This document shows positions 1 to 12,500 of a DNA stretch of 25,027 bases, piece by piece. The position numbers and the translations under genes were made by a program. The DNA lies in contig KE605837.1 of assembly GCA_000444245.1 (NCBI GenBank), forward strand, positions 1-25,027, written 5' to 3'. Below the pieces are notes generated by a model that was given only the letters and a program-made list of their open reading frames with translations, ran no database searches and was not told where the DNA came from. The stretch comes from Botryllus schlosseri. Taxonomy: Eukaryota > Chordata > Ascidiacea > Stolidobranchia > Styelidae. Position 1 is the first letter of the stretch. Each line of letters starts with the position of its first letter.

Positions 1-126
1 GGATCTGCGGAGTCGTATACTTGTTAGAATTGAATCAAATTTGGTGTGCAGCGTTTTTAGGGTAACCAAACAATTTAATCAGTGATAGGCTTGAATCCGG
101 GAAAAAAGTTATTTTTGAACAGCCCT
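1..126 (+). mobile_element. TAGGG-ended hAT MITE, right-end fragment (cut by window edge)
   Basis: Shares the internal monomer (GTTAGAATTGAATCAAATTT, GTGTGCAGCG, GGTAAC, CAATTTAATC) and the terminal ATTTTTGAACAGCCCT with the complete copy at 648-1052. Only the right part lies in the window. Confidence 0.7.
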
Positions 127-224
127 TCCGAGTACTTGATGAGTCCAGTCATTTTACGCATTTGAAAAAATGACTCAAGTCGAGTCACCAAAAAATCGTG
201 ACTCGACTGCAGACTTGGCTAATC
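127..224 (-). repeat. GACTC/GAGTC-rich dispersed repeat, inverted copy
   Basis: The reverse complement carries GAGTCACGA, a T run, GGTGACTCGAC and GAGTCATTTTTTC in the same order as the tandem units at 15703-16040. It directly follows the MITE fragment and ends about 65 bp before exon 1. Confidence 0.7.
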
Positions 225-287
225 ATTTGCAATGCACATTATTCGGTTTACCTCGAAACGGTTTTCATTTTTGTGAATTTTTTTTAG

Positions 288-503
288 GACCGCATCGAGC
301 AATTTCAAAATGACCCGACGCAAGAGCAGATCGACGATCTCAACCAGATCGCAATATCTTACAAGGGTATGTTCGCCAGGAAAATTCCAAAGAAAGAACA
401 CTGCATGAACGCTCTCTACAGGAAGATCGACGCTTTCTGCGAGAAATATTCGATCGAGCCACGGGACGACATCGCCTTGAGCAAGCTTTATCAATATAAT
501 GAG
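288..503 (+). CDS. ICE1: ICE1-like exon 1 of window (phase 0/0, GC donor)
   Basis: Begins after a T-rich acceptor ending in TTTTTAG at 287 and reads 72 codons (DRIEQFQND... to ...SKLYQYNE) in a markedly more GC-rich, codon-like stretch than its flanks. The only exit that keeps frame with the next exon is GAG|GCATGT at 503/504, a GC-type donor. A GTATGT at 367 would leave phase 1, and the frame continues 45 clean codons past it, so I rejected that. The piece is predicted helical; I do not recognise a domain. It could belong to the N-terminal helical part of ICE1, or less likely to a different upstream gene. Confidence 0.7.
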
Positions 504-3500
504 GCATGTTGATCACAATTCCCGGTCAGGGATAAGAAAATAACATAGTATGTTTTCGTACTTGATGTTTTTGCGGCATATACACCGACTCATGATGCAC
601 TTACACACGATCTGTACATACTCTTACCGTGATGTGCAATTGTGCATTAGGGCTCTTCAAAAATGACTTTTTTTCTCAAATCGCACTGGCTAGTATTTAC
701 GGTGGCCAATTCTTTAATTATTTATTATAGTTGTGCCCACCGTAAATACTATTTTAATCAAATCCAAATTTTTTGACGGCAATATCTCCGCTTCTACTGG
801 TTGGAATTGAACCAAATTTGGTGAACATCGTTACTACAGACAGCCTAACACTTTCATGGGGTGAACAGAAAATTTCAGATTTTTTGTTATTTATTTTTAT
901 ATAATAAATAGAAACTTTCTTCTCCTGTAGCAATGCGGCTACTGGTTGGAAGTGAACCAAATTTTGGTGTGTAGGCTTAAATTAGGTAACCTAACAATTT
1001 GATCAAGTAGCCAGTGCGGTTTGAGAAAAAAAGTCATTTTTGAAGAGCCCTATTGTGCATATGCCGCTGGACAAGGAAGTTGCAGCAATAGCCTTGTGCA
1101 GGGCCTTCCAAGTCTTGCACCACCCCACCGTGCTATTCTGGAACCTGAAAGTGCTGCTTACCCAATTTACATCCTGCGCTGGGATGAAAATCTGATAAAT
1201 ACACCTATATTTCGCTCATGTATTTGCAGTGTAGGATAGGCGTCCGACATTAGGGAATCACCGAAATTCACGAATGTATTAGACCAGGGGCAGGATTTTC
1301 AGCGGCTCGCAGAGATTTTCTACCCTGATAGTGAAATTATAATCAGAAAGTGTTGACAAAATTTATGCGTCGCAGAGAATCTAAGTTGCCAACCTGAAAA
1401 AGGGTCATGAAACAATATTTGTTTTGCTGTTCGCGTGCACATTTGCGAGCAAAGATTTTCGACCATGAACGTTAATACGACATGCAGACTTTGATCGACC
1501 ACAAATTCTTGATTGACTTCAACAGCTATTGAAGAGCATCAGGTTAATAAATTCGTTAAATACTGTTTTTAGCCTCTACGTCTACGCTTTAAACTTAAGT
1601 TTTACATTAAATTCGGTTTATTCCTTGTGTAGGTGGATAAATACGCGATAAATGTACCGGTACAGGTTCTGTAATCCGGCCCACAAAGTAGGCCACTTCG
1701 TTTTCCCATATCTGGTTGGAGAAGTTTCCTGCCCCTGTGTTACACAAAACTGCCGATAATCGAATTCTAATTTCATTTGTGAAGGTTTCTCATTTTAATT
1801 GTAACCTAATTCCTGTTTTTTAACACGAGAATGGTATAGTGCGAAACAAACCAACCTCAGTGTACCGACATTTTTCTGAACTCTAATTTGATAGGAAGTG
1901 AACTCGGTTTTTGTTGTATTTCTTCTTCGTTATTCTATTCGATTTTCGAGTTTTTGTGAATTTGGTAATTATAATCTAATTTTGAAAAAGAGCGGGGAGC
2001 TATAATTCCGATTGTAATCTAATTTGAAAAGCTGGAAATTTTGTAGCTGTAAAAACTTAAGCACCAAGACATTCGACATTCCGACCTACTCGTGACAGAA
2101 TTGATTTTTTTTTTCAGGAGTTTCTCTCGACAAGCAGATACGCTCTGACGCGCGTCAAACAAGCGGTCGCGTTACGCGAAGACGCCCACGACGACGCGGA
2201 ATGCAAAGATCAAAAACCAAAGAAACCTCGCCGTGCCAAGCGCGCGCCAAAATCTACAGACTCTGTCGTCAACGAACCGCCAAACTCTCAAACTAGCAAG
2301 AAGTGTGATATCTCGGAAACGGAAGGAGATCGTCTGGATAGCACCCGATCTGAGCAGGAAGAAGCATCGTCTAAAAGAAATGAGCCAGAATGTGAAAGAT
2401 CGATCGGAAAATCTATTGATGACAACAATTCTGAAAATACAGACTCTACAAAAGACCCGGGCATGCATTTTCAATCCCCGGTAGAGTCGGAGGACCAGTG
2501 CCGTGACGAATTCGTGTCTGTGATGCCTGTTCTGGCCGCGGACGAACCAGACACGCCTGAAATTGAAAACGTAGGCGGTCCAGGTCACGAAATCTTTGAA
2601 ACGGCCGCAGACAGTATTTCGGAAGACCTCAAAATGTCGGATAATGATGATTCGGATGATGCGGAAAGCGTGTCCGATGAACGGGATTCAACCGACAATG
2701 TAATTGGCGCGTCTGTTATGGATGAATCTACGAATCGCAATACTGACGTTGTGGACAGTGTGAAAATTGAAGACGAGACCATTTTTGACGACTCCGAGTC
2801 ATCGAATAGTGGGCATGGTCGGGGTTTTGTGTCGATAATGCCAGAGCTTGGGCTAGACCTGCCTGATTCCACTGATAAGAATCCAGAAAATGAAAGTAAT
2901 TCAAACATCAGGACTGTCGCGGATGACGCAGTAGATAATGTGAGTGATAAAAATGTGGTTAATAAAGATACGCATCGTAAAAATACTGAAGATCGTAAAA
3001 TCACAGATGATAAAAATGATGGTGTTGAAATTTCAAATGCTATAAATGATGATGACAAGTCTGCGAACGACAGTTCGGACACCATGAAAAATAGTGTGTC
3101 GTCAAATTGCGATTTAAACTCGGAAAATGACAACTCTAACATTACTCCAACTCCATCGAGAAGGAGAACGCGCTCAATGACTGCGACCGGGTCTAGCGAC
3201 GTTGACGATCTTCTGCCCACCCTGTCGCCAAGGAAAAAACGCGTGGCCCGGGCTAAGAGTTCGGCCGGCTCACCTTCGAAATGTAAGAGCAAGTCCAGTT
3301 TGTCAGACAAGCGCAGAAGACTCGGTTCTGTCCGGCAATCTACAGAATCAGAATCTGGAACGAAAGAATTTGAGAAAAATAGGGAAAAAAAGCTTCGTTC
3401 TGCCAGGAAATCGACTGAATCGGAATGTGAGACGCAAGAATTGGAGAAAGAACTTGAATCCGCGGAGAAATCGGTAGTGTCGGAATCTGGCGCCGATGGA

Positions 3501-6500
3501 TGTGAGACAAACGGGAAAAAAATGCTTCGTTCTGCAAGCAAATCGACCGATATGGAGTTTGCGACTGAAGAATTTGAGAAAGAGCGGACAAAAAGGCTAG
3601 GTTCTGTCAGGAAATCGGATGAATCGGAATCTGAGACGCAAGAATTTGAGAAAAGACGCGATTCTGCTGAGAAATCGTCCGAATCAGAATCTCGGACTGA
3701 TGGATTTGAGACGAATAGGAAAAAAGCGCTCCGTTCTACCTGGAAATCGGCCGAATCAGAATCTGGGACGGAAGAATTTGACAAAACGCGAAAAAATAAG
3801 ACCGTTTTTGCCCAAAAATCGGCCAATTCGGAATCTGCGACAGAAGAAGTTGAGAGAAAGCGAAAAAAAAGTACGGAATCTGGTAATTCCCAGGTATCGT
3901 TGCCTTTGTCGTCTGGCTGTGAAATAGATGATTATGAACGCAATGAATCGCAAGATTTGCGGGTTAAGCCTTCAAGTTCCGAAATGGCTAAACAAAAATC
4001 GAAGGCCGTAAAACCTGTGCCGCGATCACCATTACGGAAAAATTTGACAGCCTCCGTATCTGACTCCATTTTGGAACGTAGTTGCTCGGTTATCTCGGAA
4101 ACCGAAGAATCTTCGAGCACGGAAGCCGATACCAAAAGCGATATGAAATCAGTCCCGGAGTCTGTGCCAGTTTCAACGCGCAGTTCAAAGTATTACAAGG
4201 GATACTTTTTGAAAAGAAAGCCGTCTGCCGATAACGTCAAACCCGCGGATTCGCTTTCGAAAACAGTACCCGAAGATTCAGTGTCGGCTGAACGACAAAA
4301 AGATCCGTCTGAACAACAGAAGAGTTTGTCCGAAAAACAGAAAAATCTGTCCAAAATACTAGAAAAACTGTCTAAAAAACAGGAAAATCCGTCTGAAAAA
4401 GAGAAAAATTTGTCTGAAATTCATGATAAATCGACAGGAAAAGAGAAAATTTCTTCCGAAAATCAGAATATGTCTGAAATACAGAAAAACATTCTTGAAA
4501 AAGAGGAAACTTTGTCCGTAAAACAGAAAGATACGTCTGAAATACACGATAAACCGTCTGAAAATCAGAAAAATTCGAAAGCGAAGTCTCCAAAAATGGT
4601 CGCCGTCAAACGCACGTCCCAAAATTTCGGAAAAGCACCCGTCTCCTCTCGATTCTCGTCCGAGAGCGATGCTTTGGTGAGCGACACACATTCTGACGGT
4701 GACACTACGCCTGTCGTTAAAAAACGTAGGGTCTCTCATAAGACACAGAAGGTGGAAGCGAAAAGCCAAAGCACTCTAAAGTCTATATCAACTCGGAACA
4801 AGCCAGTTGGTGGTGTCGATGCAAGCGATGTAGCGTGTTCGATTAGGTTAAAAGGTTGTGTCCAGGATACGTTTCAGTCCAAATCGAACGCAGGTACAAG
4901 TATCCGAGTGCCTTTTGCCAAGCCTTCCGGCGCTGGCGATGCCGTAAAACTATCACGAAAGACGTCGGGGAAACGTGAAGTTTCAAAAGCTAGAAAAACT
5001 GGTGTGGCCCGCAAATCCGTTTCCAGCGACATGTTGGAAGAGATATTTGCGGAAATGCTGATGGCGAAAGACTTTATTTCGCCTTTGAAGTCCCCACCGA
5101 AGCCAAAATCCAACGCTTCGTTTGGGCTGTCTCTCATCAGCGCGATCGAGGATTCGAATGACGAACATTCAAACGTAAGTAGCTTTACTTCACTGTAGAA
5201 TTCGAAGGAGTCTTAAAATACAGGTGCTACAGTAATTAGTGCCGTGAGTAAGCAAAGGCGGCTTGAGTGCTCTGAAAGAGAAGAGTACGTGGTCACTGAA
5301 CACCTGTAGAAACACTAACTCTAGGGTTGTATTTACTCGAGTCATGATTCAATTTGAGTCGGACTCGAGTTGCAATTTTACATTGACTCGACTTGATAGT
5401 CAATTTGTGTAATGACTTGGTGCTCGAGTCACTGTGAAAGACTCAACCGAGTCATAAGACTCGAGACATTCTATATTACGTGATTTAAGTCTTATGACTT
5501 GGACTCGGACTCGATTCTCAACAATATGACTAGAACTTGACCCTTTGTATCCTTGAGTTGGCCATGGGTGGGGCGATTTTTTTTGAACTATCACAATATG
5601 TCAAAATTGTAGCGTTAGGTCAAAAAATGTCAAAATTTTTCACACAGGTAAAATTTTTTGCAACCTGCATTTCGTTGGTATCGTAGATGTTTGCACTGTC
5701 AATAAACTTATCATTGGACTTTTATAGCGTGTAGCCTACTTTGTAGACCTACCGTTGTAGAGACGGCGTATTGTCTGCTCATTGTGAGTCATAAACGGTC
5801 ATATGAAACTAATAGGTTGACATGATTTTATGCTCAATGTACCGCGATATCCCAATGTGGGCATTGGATCTTATATCAAAAAGCGCATGATGAAAAATTG
5901 TGACGTAGAAAGCATTGTGAGAATGAAGCAGCTCAGTTTGTCACCAGCAGTGTGCACACAACTTTAGTGTTGTCAGCCAACAACTGCTGCTGTTAAACGT
6001 TCTTTCTCCATTCTCCGCAAGCTACTTAGTAAAGACGGGCACTTTCTACCCGAGAATGTAGAAAGTATCTCTCGTTGTACTTCAACAAAATTTTGATTAT
6101 TTCAACCTTAACGCGTAATGTAACTACTGGAATTCTTCATAGGGCCAGATTTCGGTAAAATAAAGTTTTTTTTCATGTAAAAATTTGTCAGTTTCTTAGA
6201 CAAAAAAGTTTTTGTTTCAGGCCAAACCACTATGTAAGGACAGACAGTTGCAACAAGAAACGAAGATAAGTAGTACAATTGTAACATTATGTGGGAAAAC
6301 ACCTAATTTACATACGTTAGGTCAAGTTTGGTCAAAATTACGATTTTAAAGGTCAAAAAATGTTGAAATTTTGATTTTTTAGGTCAAAATCTTACATATT
6401 TTAAGAAAAAAAAATCGCCTTACTTATTACCCGTTTATAATAACAGTCCGCGGAAAATTCCGACGACGCCAAAAACCCCGAATCGGAAGAAGGTGGCAGA

Positions 6501-9500
6501 AAAGCGGAGATTGCTCCCAGCAAGGACTTGCGAACGGCCATCAGTTTCCGCACTCCAAACAAGGACGAAAAGCAGAACAAAAACGAAACGCCATCCGCGG
6601 ACAGCCATGCAAGCGCAGCCAGTAACTTGCCCGTCAAGATCTTGAAGCCGAACAGCGAGGCTTTCAGGCCGAGGCGTTTTAGTTGCGAAGCCCCGGAAAA
6701 AGCGGTCGCGGTCCCGCCTATCAAGCTGCCGGCGTCTGGAGATTTGTGCGGCATTCGGACGCCGACGATTACAGACAGCACGGTGTCTTTCCCGCAGCGC
6801 CGCAAAGATATACCGTCACACTGGCACTCGAATGTAAGCATGTCGGTTAGCGCTTTGAGTGAGAAATCAAAAACAATTATTGACCCGTACATCAATGTTA
6901 ATGACAATATGGAGTCAAATCCAGACGTTGAAATGAGTGGCAATGATACACAAAGCGAAATAACTGATAACAGCAAATTAAATCCTTGCGATGGTATTGG
7001 TGGCGTGAAAAAAGACATTGAAATGAGTGACGGTGATACACATGGCGAAATAACGTCTGAAAACAGCGATTTGAAACCTGTTGATAGTATAGTTGGTGTG
7101 AAAAATTATGTCGAAATGTGCGTCAACGATACACTTGCTGAAGTTGATCCTGTAGATAGTGTAGGAGAAAGTGTTGACAAAAATGACAATGAAACACGCG
7201 ACATAGTGACGGACTCTGATCTTACTGCGGTAAGAAATAAGAATAATCGTGATGACGCTGTCGTGGAAGATTCCGTTGTGACGAATGTCGGCGAAAAATT
7301 GGTGGTGATAAATAAGGGTGAGGCGGGTAAAGAGGTGCCTCTGGAAAGTGAAATTGTGTCTGACGATGTAACGAAGGAAAGGCAATCTGACGATAACTCG
7401 TCTGCGGACTGCGACGATGAGTTGGTGATCGATATTTCTGACGACGCGTCTGGGGATTGTCAACACGACTCCGTGCCAGAAGATGATCGTGCTGATATGG
7501 TGGTTGACGCGTCACATTGCGCAATGTCAGTCCAAAAAGACGTTCCAGGCAACAACGTGGATGCGGATACGACTGTAGACTCGTGTTCCGATGATTTTGA
7601 GTTGAAGAAGTTCGAGGATTTGGCGCGACTGATGCGTGAGACGAAGCGTCCTGTTAAAATTGCCGAGAGTTTTGTGAGTATTCAATTATTGTCCTAGTAC
7701 CCTAAATTTGTGAATTGGAATTCCAAATATTTATCTTGCTTACACAAACTTCCAAGTAAAAATTTACGAATTTGTGATNACTTGAAAGGTAATAGTTTAC
7801 AGTCGATAGATAGTTCAATGTTGGCATTTTTACATTGACCTTTTACGGACCTCTTGAAACTAGCCCACGGACCCCAGTTTAAACCTGAACACAACTAATA
7901 GTAATAACACAATAGTAATAACACAACACAAATAGTATTTACGGTGGCTAATTCTTCGGTATAAATATATCATTTGAAATCCTAAATTTTGAGCATCATA
8001 ACTTCGCTTTAACTGGCTGGAATTGAGCCAAATTTTTTGTGCATCGTTTTTTCAGACAATGTAACCTCAATTTCATGTGGTAGCCAGTAAAATTTAACAA
8101 AAATTTAAAGTTATTTTTAATGAATAAATCCAAAATTTTCTACTATAATAAAGTCGCTTATACTGGTTAGAATTGAGTCAAAATTGGTGTGCAACGTTTT
8201 TTTAGGTAACTTCACAATTTTATCAAATAGCCCATAAAATTTGAATATAAAACTTATTTTTGAACAGCCCTAATCCGCAATCTTATCATAATTCCGCCGT
8301 TCAGATTTTGGACGAAATCGTTTCGATCATGAAGCGCACTTCCGAAGAAGTCAACCTCATGAAGAAGCAGTCAGACGCGGAACCACACGTAGCTATCCAC
8401 CATTTGCCGCTGTGCGAGCAGAAGTTTCTGAAAAGGATGCGGGTGCTGCATTGCTCTGGTGTCGTTTGCGAAGATGCCATTCTGACGACGGTCATCCCTT
8501 TTTTCATGAGGATTTTGAAAAAGTACGTTGAACTGCATTGATTCAATTTCTTCATTTCTGAAAATGGTTCGACTTGACTTGAGTCAATTTGTGTGTTGAC
8601 TCGACTGTACTTGACCATACGACTCGAGACTTGGACGGCCGAAACAGGCATTTCATTGTAACGTCAAAAATTGCCTAAAATCTGTTCGAGTAGAAGTGGA
8701 AATAGTCAAAAACATAACGACTTCAATCATACTTTATAGTTTTGGCTCGAGTCAAGTCGAGTCATTTTGAATTCACCAGCGAGTCAAGTCCGAGTCATTG
8801 GGCAAAGGTTCAAGTTCGAGTCACAGTGTTGAGGTCCGAGTCCAAGTCACTATGTTGACTGTTCATTCAAACCGTTCGTGTTCAACTTACTTTTTTACAA
8901 CTCTGTTTGGGTGCCTGGCATTCATATTATCGTAATTTTTCTCACTTTGCACAGTTTCTGGAACTATTTTACAAACACCAGTATTGATAGACGAAATACC
9001 GATAATGTTGTAGCTTACCATTCTTCGAAGCTGCAACGGATGCTGTGTTGGACGTCCAATCTCTAGACATACGACTTGGACGTGCCATGCGCAATGACTC
9101 GAGTAGAAGTCGAGTCAATTGTATTGACTCAAGTCCAGTCGAGTCAGGCACGTAGCCAGGAGGGGGAGGCTCGGGGGTCGAAACCCCTTCCCTTAGAAGC
9201 GAAACCCCGTCCTTTTGAAATGCCCGCTCTGATGCTAATACTCGGTTGCAATTCAATAAGTCGTATTGTCAGAGATGTGCGAGCCGAAAGGCCATGACGC
9301 ATGTGTTGTACATGGCGGCCGTGTTTCCATGACCAGGCGTAATCCTACCGTGACTTGGCCGAACTAGGTGGGCGAAACGTTCGCGATGACGTTTTTGGGT
9401 TACTTACTCAGTATTAATTTCATAATAATCACAAGATTACGATGAAATGACTCGGTAGTAATGAACCGAGACGACTTGTAGCGGTCATTCAATCAAACAA

Positions 9501-12500
9501 CCTGCTTCAACCTGGAACACGTAGGCCTAAATCAGTGGTTCCCAACCATTTTCGACTCATCGCCCCCTTTTCAAACTCCAGACAGATCATCGCCCCCCAA
9601 ATATTGGGAACCGAAAAATGGGCATACAGACTGAAATCACCGGCGAGTTGACTAAGAAAAAAGGTCAACTTTTCGGCTCGAACTCGAAATTACACTTTTC
9701 CAGCTGAATTTTGGTGAGTTGACTAACAAAAAATGTGATTTCTCCGACTTGATTCTAAAAGGACCGTAACAGCACTTCGTAATCCCCCACCCCAATACGG
9801 AGGTCTTGACCCTTCTCCATAGGGCGATAAAGCAAACTTTTACAACCCTCAGACCCAACTTTCCCGATACCTCTTTACCTCTTTACTCCTCAGCACAAAT
9901 TTTTGGACTATTTATTCAGTCTGCTCAATTCGCGCCAAGCGCGAAAAATTTCTATCTTTCATGATTGAATCGGTCAATATGATCGGGAATTGCACATATA
10001 TTGCTGTCATTTTTTTATCCTCTCTNTGCTCATGTATTCAGATTCACCGGTAAAGCTGAGTGAGGTGTCTTGGAAAATGTAGGGCCCGTAAATAATAATT
10101 GAACATATTCGGGCGGACCCGTGGGTATAATGACTTCGTTACGTAATGACATTTCGTGGCCTGTCTGCTATGTCAAAAGATATTCAAATCGCCCATACGT
10201 ACTAAACTAAAAGACGCACACGATTTCAAATTGGTATTTCTGCACTNGCAATTAATTTTTCTCTGCGAGNTGGCATTTTTTGTGGGGTTTTGATTNCCAG
10301 GACAGAAACATTTGGCGCCAGCCGTTTAGGCGCCCATGGACAATTAAATATATATATGTATATATAGTATATATATCGAAGTCGGTCAGCATAAAGGCAG
10401 TCCTTNTNCGCCAAGGTTTTCTCATTCTGGCACACTTCTCGGAGTCNCATGTTACATGGCCTGAAACTTTATATGTCTTGGTGCGATAATGGCTGACGCC
10501 GAGATNCCCATTTCTATAACTCATGCGTATTATTTCTTGGAGGAAGGGTAACCAATAAGCAAAAATTATGTGACCATGAAATGGCGCGCAGCGCGAAATT
10601 TTTGGGAAAAAGTTGCCTTAATTTCCAAAATAATACTTTATAATTTAATTAATGTTAATTCACGAAAAAACTGTGGGCCCCTCATCCCAATTGAGGGTTT
10701 GGGTGTGGCAGTTATGGTCATGAGCGCCGATATAGCCATTTCAACGCGCAATCGCCCCCTTCATCCATTTTCGCCCCCCTATCGCCCCCTTGGCTATTTT
10801 TGCCCCCCTGGACCGACAAATCGCCCCCTGGGGGGCGATATCGCCCACGTTGGGAACCACTGGCCTAAATCCAGCCAACATGTAAAATACTCGTGATGAA
10901 CCACTTGCTTAAAACTAACAGAAGATAAAATAGGATAGAAAAAAAATGAACTAAGGTGGCACATCTTAGTATTTGTGCGATATAGAAATCGGATATTGTG
11001 ATCCGATAATTTCGAACGCAGACTAGTAACTTGTTGTCTAGTAGTCTAGGGATACAGACCTCGTGGTGTCTTATTGATGACTTGCTTACCAGAGGAATGT
11101 AAATAAGTTCACCTAGTTTGTGGTCAAACCGTACTTTGTATCCATGTAACAAAACACAAACCCTCGAATTGTGGCAGCAGCGTATGTGAGCAGATCGCGA
11201 AGAAGATTTGGGTAGCTTAGGTGTGATTCGCAGAAGTAGCGGTACTACTAACTTCCGTTGCAGTCATAATTAAATTCCTGGCTTCTCAATGCGTCCAAGA
11301 TATGTCCAGAGTGTCGGACATGGTTAATTTGATAAGAAAATTGTATTATAAGTAGCAAATAGCAATCAGCTGATCGAAGATACAGCGCAAGCATGGCCGA
11401 ACGGTGTGCTGCGCAACAAAATTTCTCCCGTTCGTCGGCCGAGTCTCTCGAAAATGGGCCTATCGGCCGTGCATGGAAATGCAGTAAATGTAACGCGATG
11501 CGTTCTAACGCTGAGATGATTGCGAAATTAGGTTATTGATTGCTGCAATGCTCCATGTTCTCCGTGTTCTCAATATCGAGAAGTCGACGAGGCAAAGGGC
11601 GATACGCGACAGATATACCCTTGCAGGACAAGTTTAACTGAGTGAGCAATGAGCATGCACAGGAACTATGCTTCCTGCAATACAATCTACCTCTGCTGGA
11701 CTGATCTGCTATCCTGTATCAAGTTTTGCTTTTTGGGTTATCCCAAATGTCAATGAATGTGCACAATTAAGCAAAAATTCTTTGTAATTTCAGTTTTCCC
11801 GTTTGTTGTTCTGCTTTCTGTGGCATGTACCAATGCCCTCTTGCCTAAGATATAATATTTTTGGCAAATGGTTCTCTGCTCCTTCCGTGTATATCGGCCT
11901 ATGATATCGGTTATCAGCCTTGCGAGTGTGTCGATAATTGGTATCGGCCTGCAAAAATCAATATCGGTCGACCTCTAATCTGCAATAGGCCCGGTGCGCA
12001 CTATACCATCGATGGCCTACACAATGGCATCTGCAATAGGCCTAGTGCGAATGATATCATCGTATGCCTAACTACCGTGTCTCGTGCCTAGCATGCTTTG
12101 GCTCCTATCTCCCGAGGGCTTGAATACCATGACGTTTTAGTGTATGCTGCTTAGCGATTGTGATTATAAAGTGACATCCCGAAACTGAATGACATCGAAT
12201 GTCCGCAAACATGTGCGACGCGTGCGTTCATGCGTGAATAATTTCCACTAATACTTGAACATAACCATCAGAAGATGTGTGTCAAGGCTTGAGTTCTAAA
12301 AGAGGAAAGCTTGAACCGCCTGAAATCGGCGTCATCACAGCACAAATTCCATAAAAACTCGGACATTTTGACTTGCGCAGAGCGTCGCCGAGGCTACGTA
12401 AGACGCGTTGATAAGCGAGCGTATTTCTTTGTTCACAACAGATCAGGGACTCGCTAATTAACAGTACTTCCGGACTTGTCGACAAGCTTATCATACGCGT

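Noticed and set aside
2585-3826. Long minus-strand open frame opposite exon 2
   Set aside because: It mirrors the Ser/Asp/Glu-rich codons of the real exon: the complement of GAA/TCG/TCT-rich repeats has few stops. It has no splice or start context.
6401-7018. Minus-strand frame opposite exon 3
   Set aside because: A shadow of the acidic exon; it crosses the plus-strand splice acceptor and has no domain.
10345-10375. Run of TATATA as a possible promoter or origin
   Set aside because: Simple AT microsatellite inside the 9533 hAT element; the related element at 23324 has a weaker version at the same place.
11393-11539. 49-codon frame with a WKCSKC segment
   Set aside because: Short, inside a degenerate transposon, with a single C-x-x-C pair and no supporting homology. 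It could be a scrap of a transposase zinc finger, but this cannot be shown.
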